Source: Phycisphaerae bacterium | GTDB lineage: Bacteria > Planctomycetota > Phycisphaerae > UBA1845 | Assembly: GCA_029260195.1 (NCBI GenBank) | Contig: JAJDDS010000460.1 | Span: 1 to 6,698 of the forward strand | Length of the DNA stretch: 6,698 nt | Direction of reading: 5' to 3' | Shown: piece after piece, positions 6,171 to 6,698 of the stretch | How the letters are laid out: the number at the start of each line of letters is the position of its first letter | Position numbering within the stretch: the first letter of the stretch is position 1 | Notes under the pieces: generated by a model | Databases searched by the model: none | What the model was told of the DNA's origin: nothing | The model's input: the letters and a program-made list of their open reading frames with translations, nothing else | Program-made: the position numbers and the translations under genes

Positions 6171-6698
6171 TCACGCGTTACCGGCTGCCCCCCAGCAGCC
6201 ATCGGACGAATCATCCCCGCTCCGTCCCCGCCGCCAAGACTCCACCGCTTCGGTCATCACTTCTCGCAGCGGAACTTCCGCTCGCTCGGCGGCTGTCCGG
6301 CAATCCTCGTACTCCGCCGCCGCCGTCACATCCCGGTCTCCCGTCGAACCGATTTTCACGCCGATAGGCCCGAATCGCGTCTCGACCGTTTCGACCCGGC
6401 GCGCCAGCGTGGATCGGCTCATCTCGTGACGCCGCACGCCAAGCGTCGGCGTCTCCAAGAACACGATTGACTCCAGAGCATCAGCCGTCGGCGGATCCGC
6501 CAGCACGGTCAGTAGAGATCCCGGCCTCGATTTTTTCATTTGTATCGGCACACAGTACGCTTCCAGTGCACCCGCTTTCAGCAGTCGCTCGATCGCATAC
6601 CCCAGCACCTCGGGCGTCGCGTCGTCGATGCTCGCCTCCAACACCGTGATCCGCTCCCGTGCGGTCGTTTCGGATGTCGCCCCGAGCATCACCCGCAA
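6171..6698 (-). CDS. larC: LarC nickel-pincer cofactor chelatase, C-terminal part
   Basis: The frame enters from the right edge and ends at a TGA at 6171-6173, giving 175 C-terminal residues; the first codon (TTG) is internal, not a start. Diagnostic LarC (DUF111) motifs, numbered from the window edge, are LRVMLG (1-6), VLEASIDDATPE (19-30), PIQMKKSRPGSLLTVL (51-66), FLETPTLGVRR (80-90), ETRFGPIGVK (106-115) and EYEDC (129-133). LarC inserts nickel, in a CTP-dependent reaction, into pyridinium-3,5-bisthiocarboxylate mononucleotide to make the nickel-pincer nucleotide cofactor of lactate racemase and related racemases or epimerases. It acts in the cytoplasm. The visible part corresponds to the C-terminal half, which in Lactobacillus plantarum is joined to the N-terminal half by a programmed frameshift; that junction would be outside this window. 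Small departures from my memory of the family are FLETPTLG where FxETTTLG is usual and AEYEDC where PEYEDC is usual. The tail after 150 is low-complexity. Confidence 0.92.
   Translation of the reverse strand: MRVMLGATSETTARERITVLEASIDDATPEVLGYAIERLLKAGALEAYCVPIQMKKSRPGSLLTVLADPPTADALESIVFLETPTLGVRRHEMSRSTLARRVETVETRFGPIGVKIGSTGDRDVTAAAEYEDCRTAAERAEVPLREVMTEAVESWRRGRSGDDSSDGCWGAAGNA

Noticed and set aside
6155..6214. Upstream ATG at 6214 as start of the coiled-coil membrane protein
   Set aside because: It would overlap the end of larC and add a 20-residue tail without a ribosome binding site, whereas the ATG at 6154 has an AAGGAGGT at ideal spacing.
6171..6698. Complete small gene starting at the window edge
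   Set aside because: The sequence matches the C-terminal half of LarC, and the first codon is an internal leucine of the LRVMLG motif. The gene continues beyond the window.

Overview
The window looks like chromosomal DNA from a GC-rich planctomycete, most likely of the Phycisphaerae type. The evidence is a secreted multi-domain protein ending in a two-loop dockerin, a neighbouring secreted HAF-repeat protein, Sec-type signal peptides, clear Shine-Dalgarno sites and high GC at third codon positions. The lineage is inferred from gene content; there is no rRNA or other marker to prove it.

Layout. Positions 1-963 (minus strand) hold the N-terminal 321 codons of a secreted HAF-repeat protein whose 3' end lies outside the window. 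Positions 964-1562 are a roughly 600-base divergent intergenic region with no convincing gene, a candidate sigma70-like promoter and the ribosome binding sites of both flanking genes. Positions 1563-4415 (plus strand) encode a 950-residue secreted metzincin protease: signal peptide, M12B-like propeptide with a possible cysteine switch, reprolysin-like catalytic domain, a beta-sandwich-like segment, two Ig-like domains, another beta-rich segment and a C-terminal dockerin. Positions 4416-4511 separate two convergent genes and contain a compact 58-base element with 8-base terminal inverted repeats and nested palindromes.

Positions 4512-6698 are a minus-strand operon read from right to left. It begins with the C-terminal part of larC (nickel-pincer cofactor chelatase, 5' end outside the window). 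Sixteen bases later comes a membrane-anchored coiled-coil protein with a C-terminal helix-turn-helix-like segment, then a P-loop NTPase of unknown function.

How the genes fit together. The left half is an exported-protein locus: two divergent genes for surface or secreted products, one a probable protease. The right half is a cytoplasmic and membrane operon whose only member with a known job is larC. The two genes after larC have no established link to the nickel-pincer cofactor. Their tight packing is the most interesting unexplained association here. I see no mobile element, CRISPR array, tRNA, rRNA or defence system.
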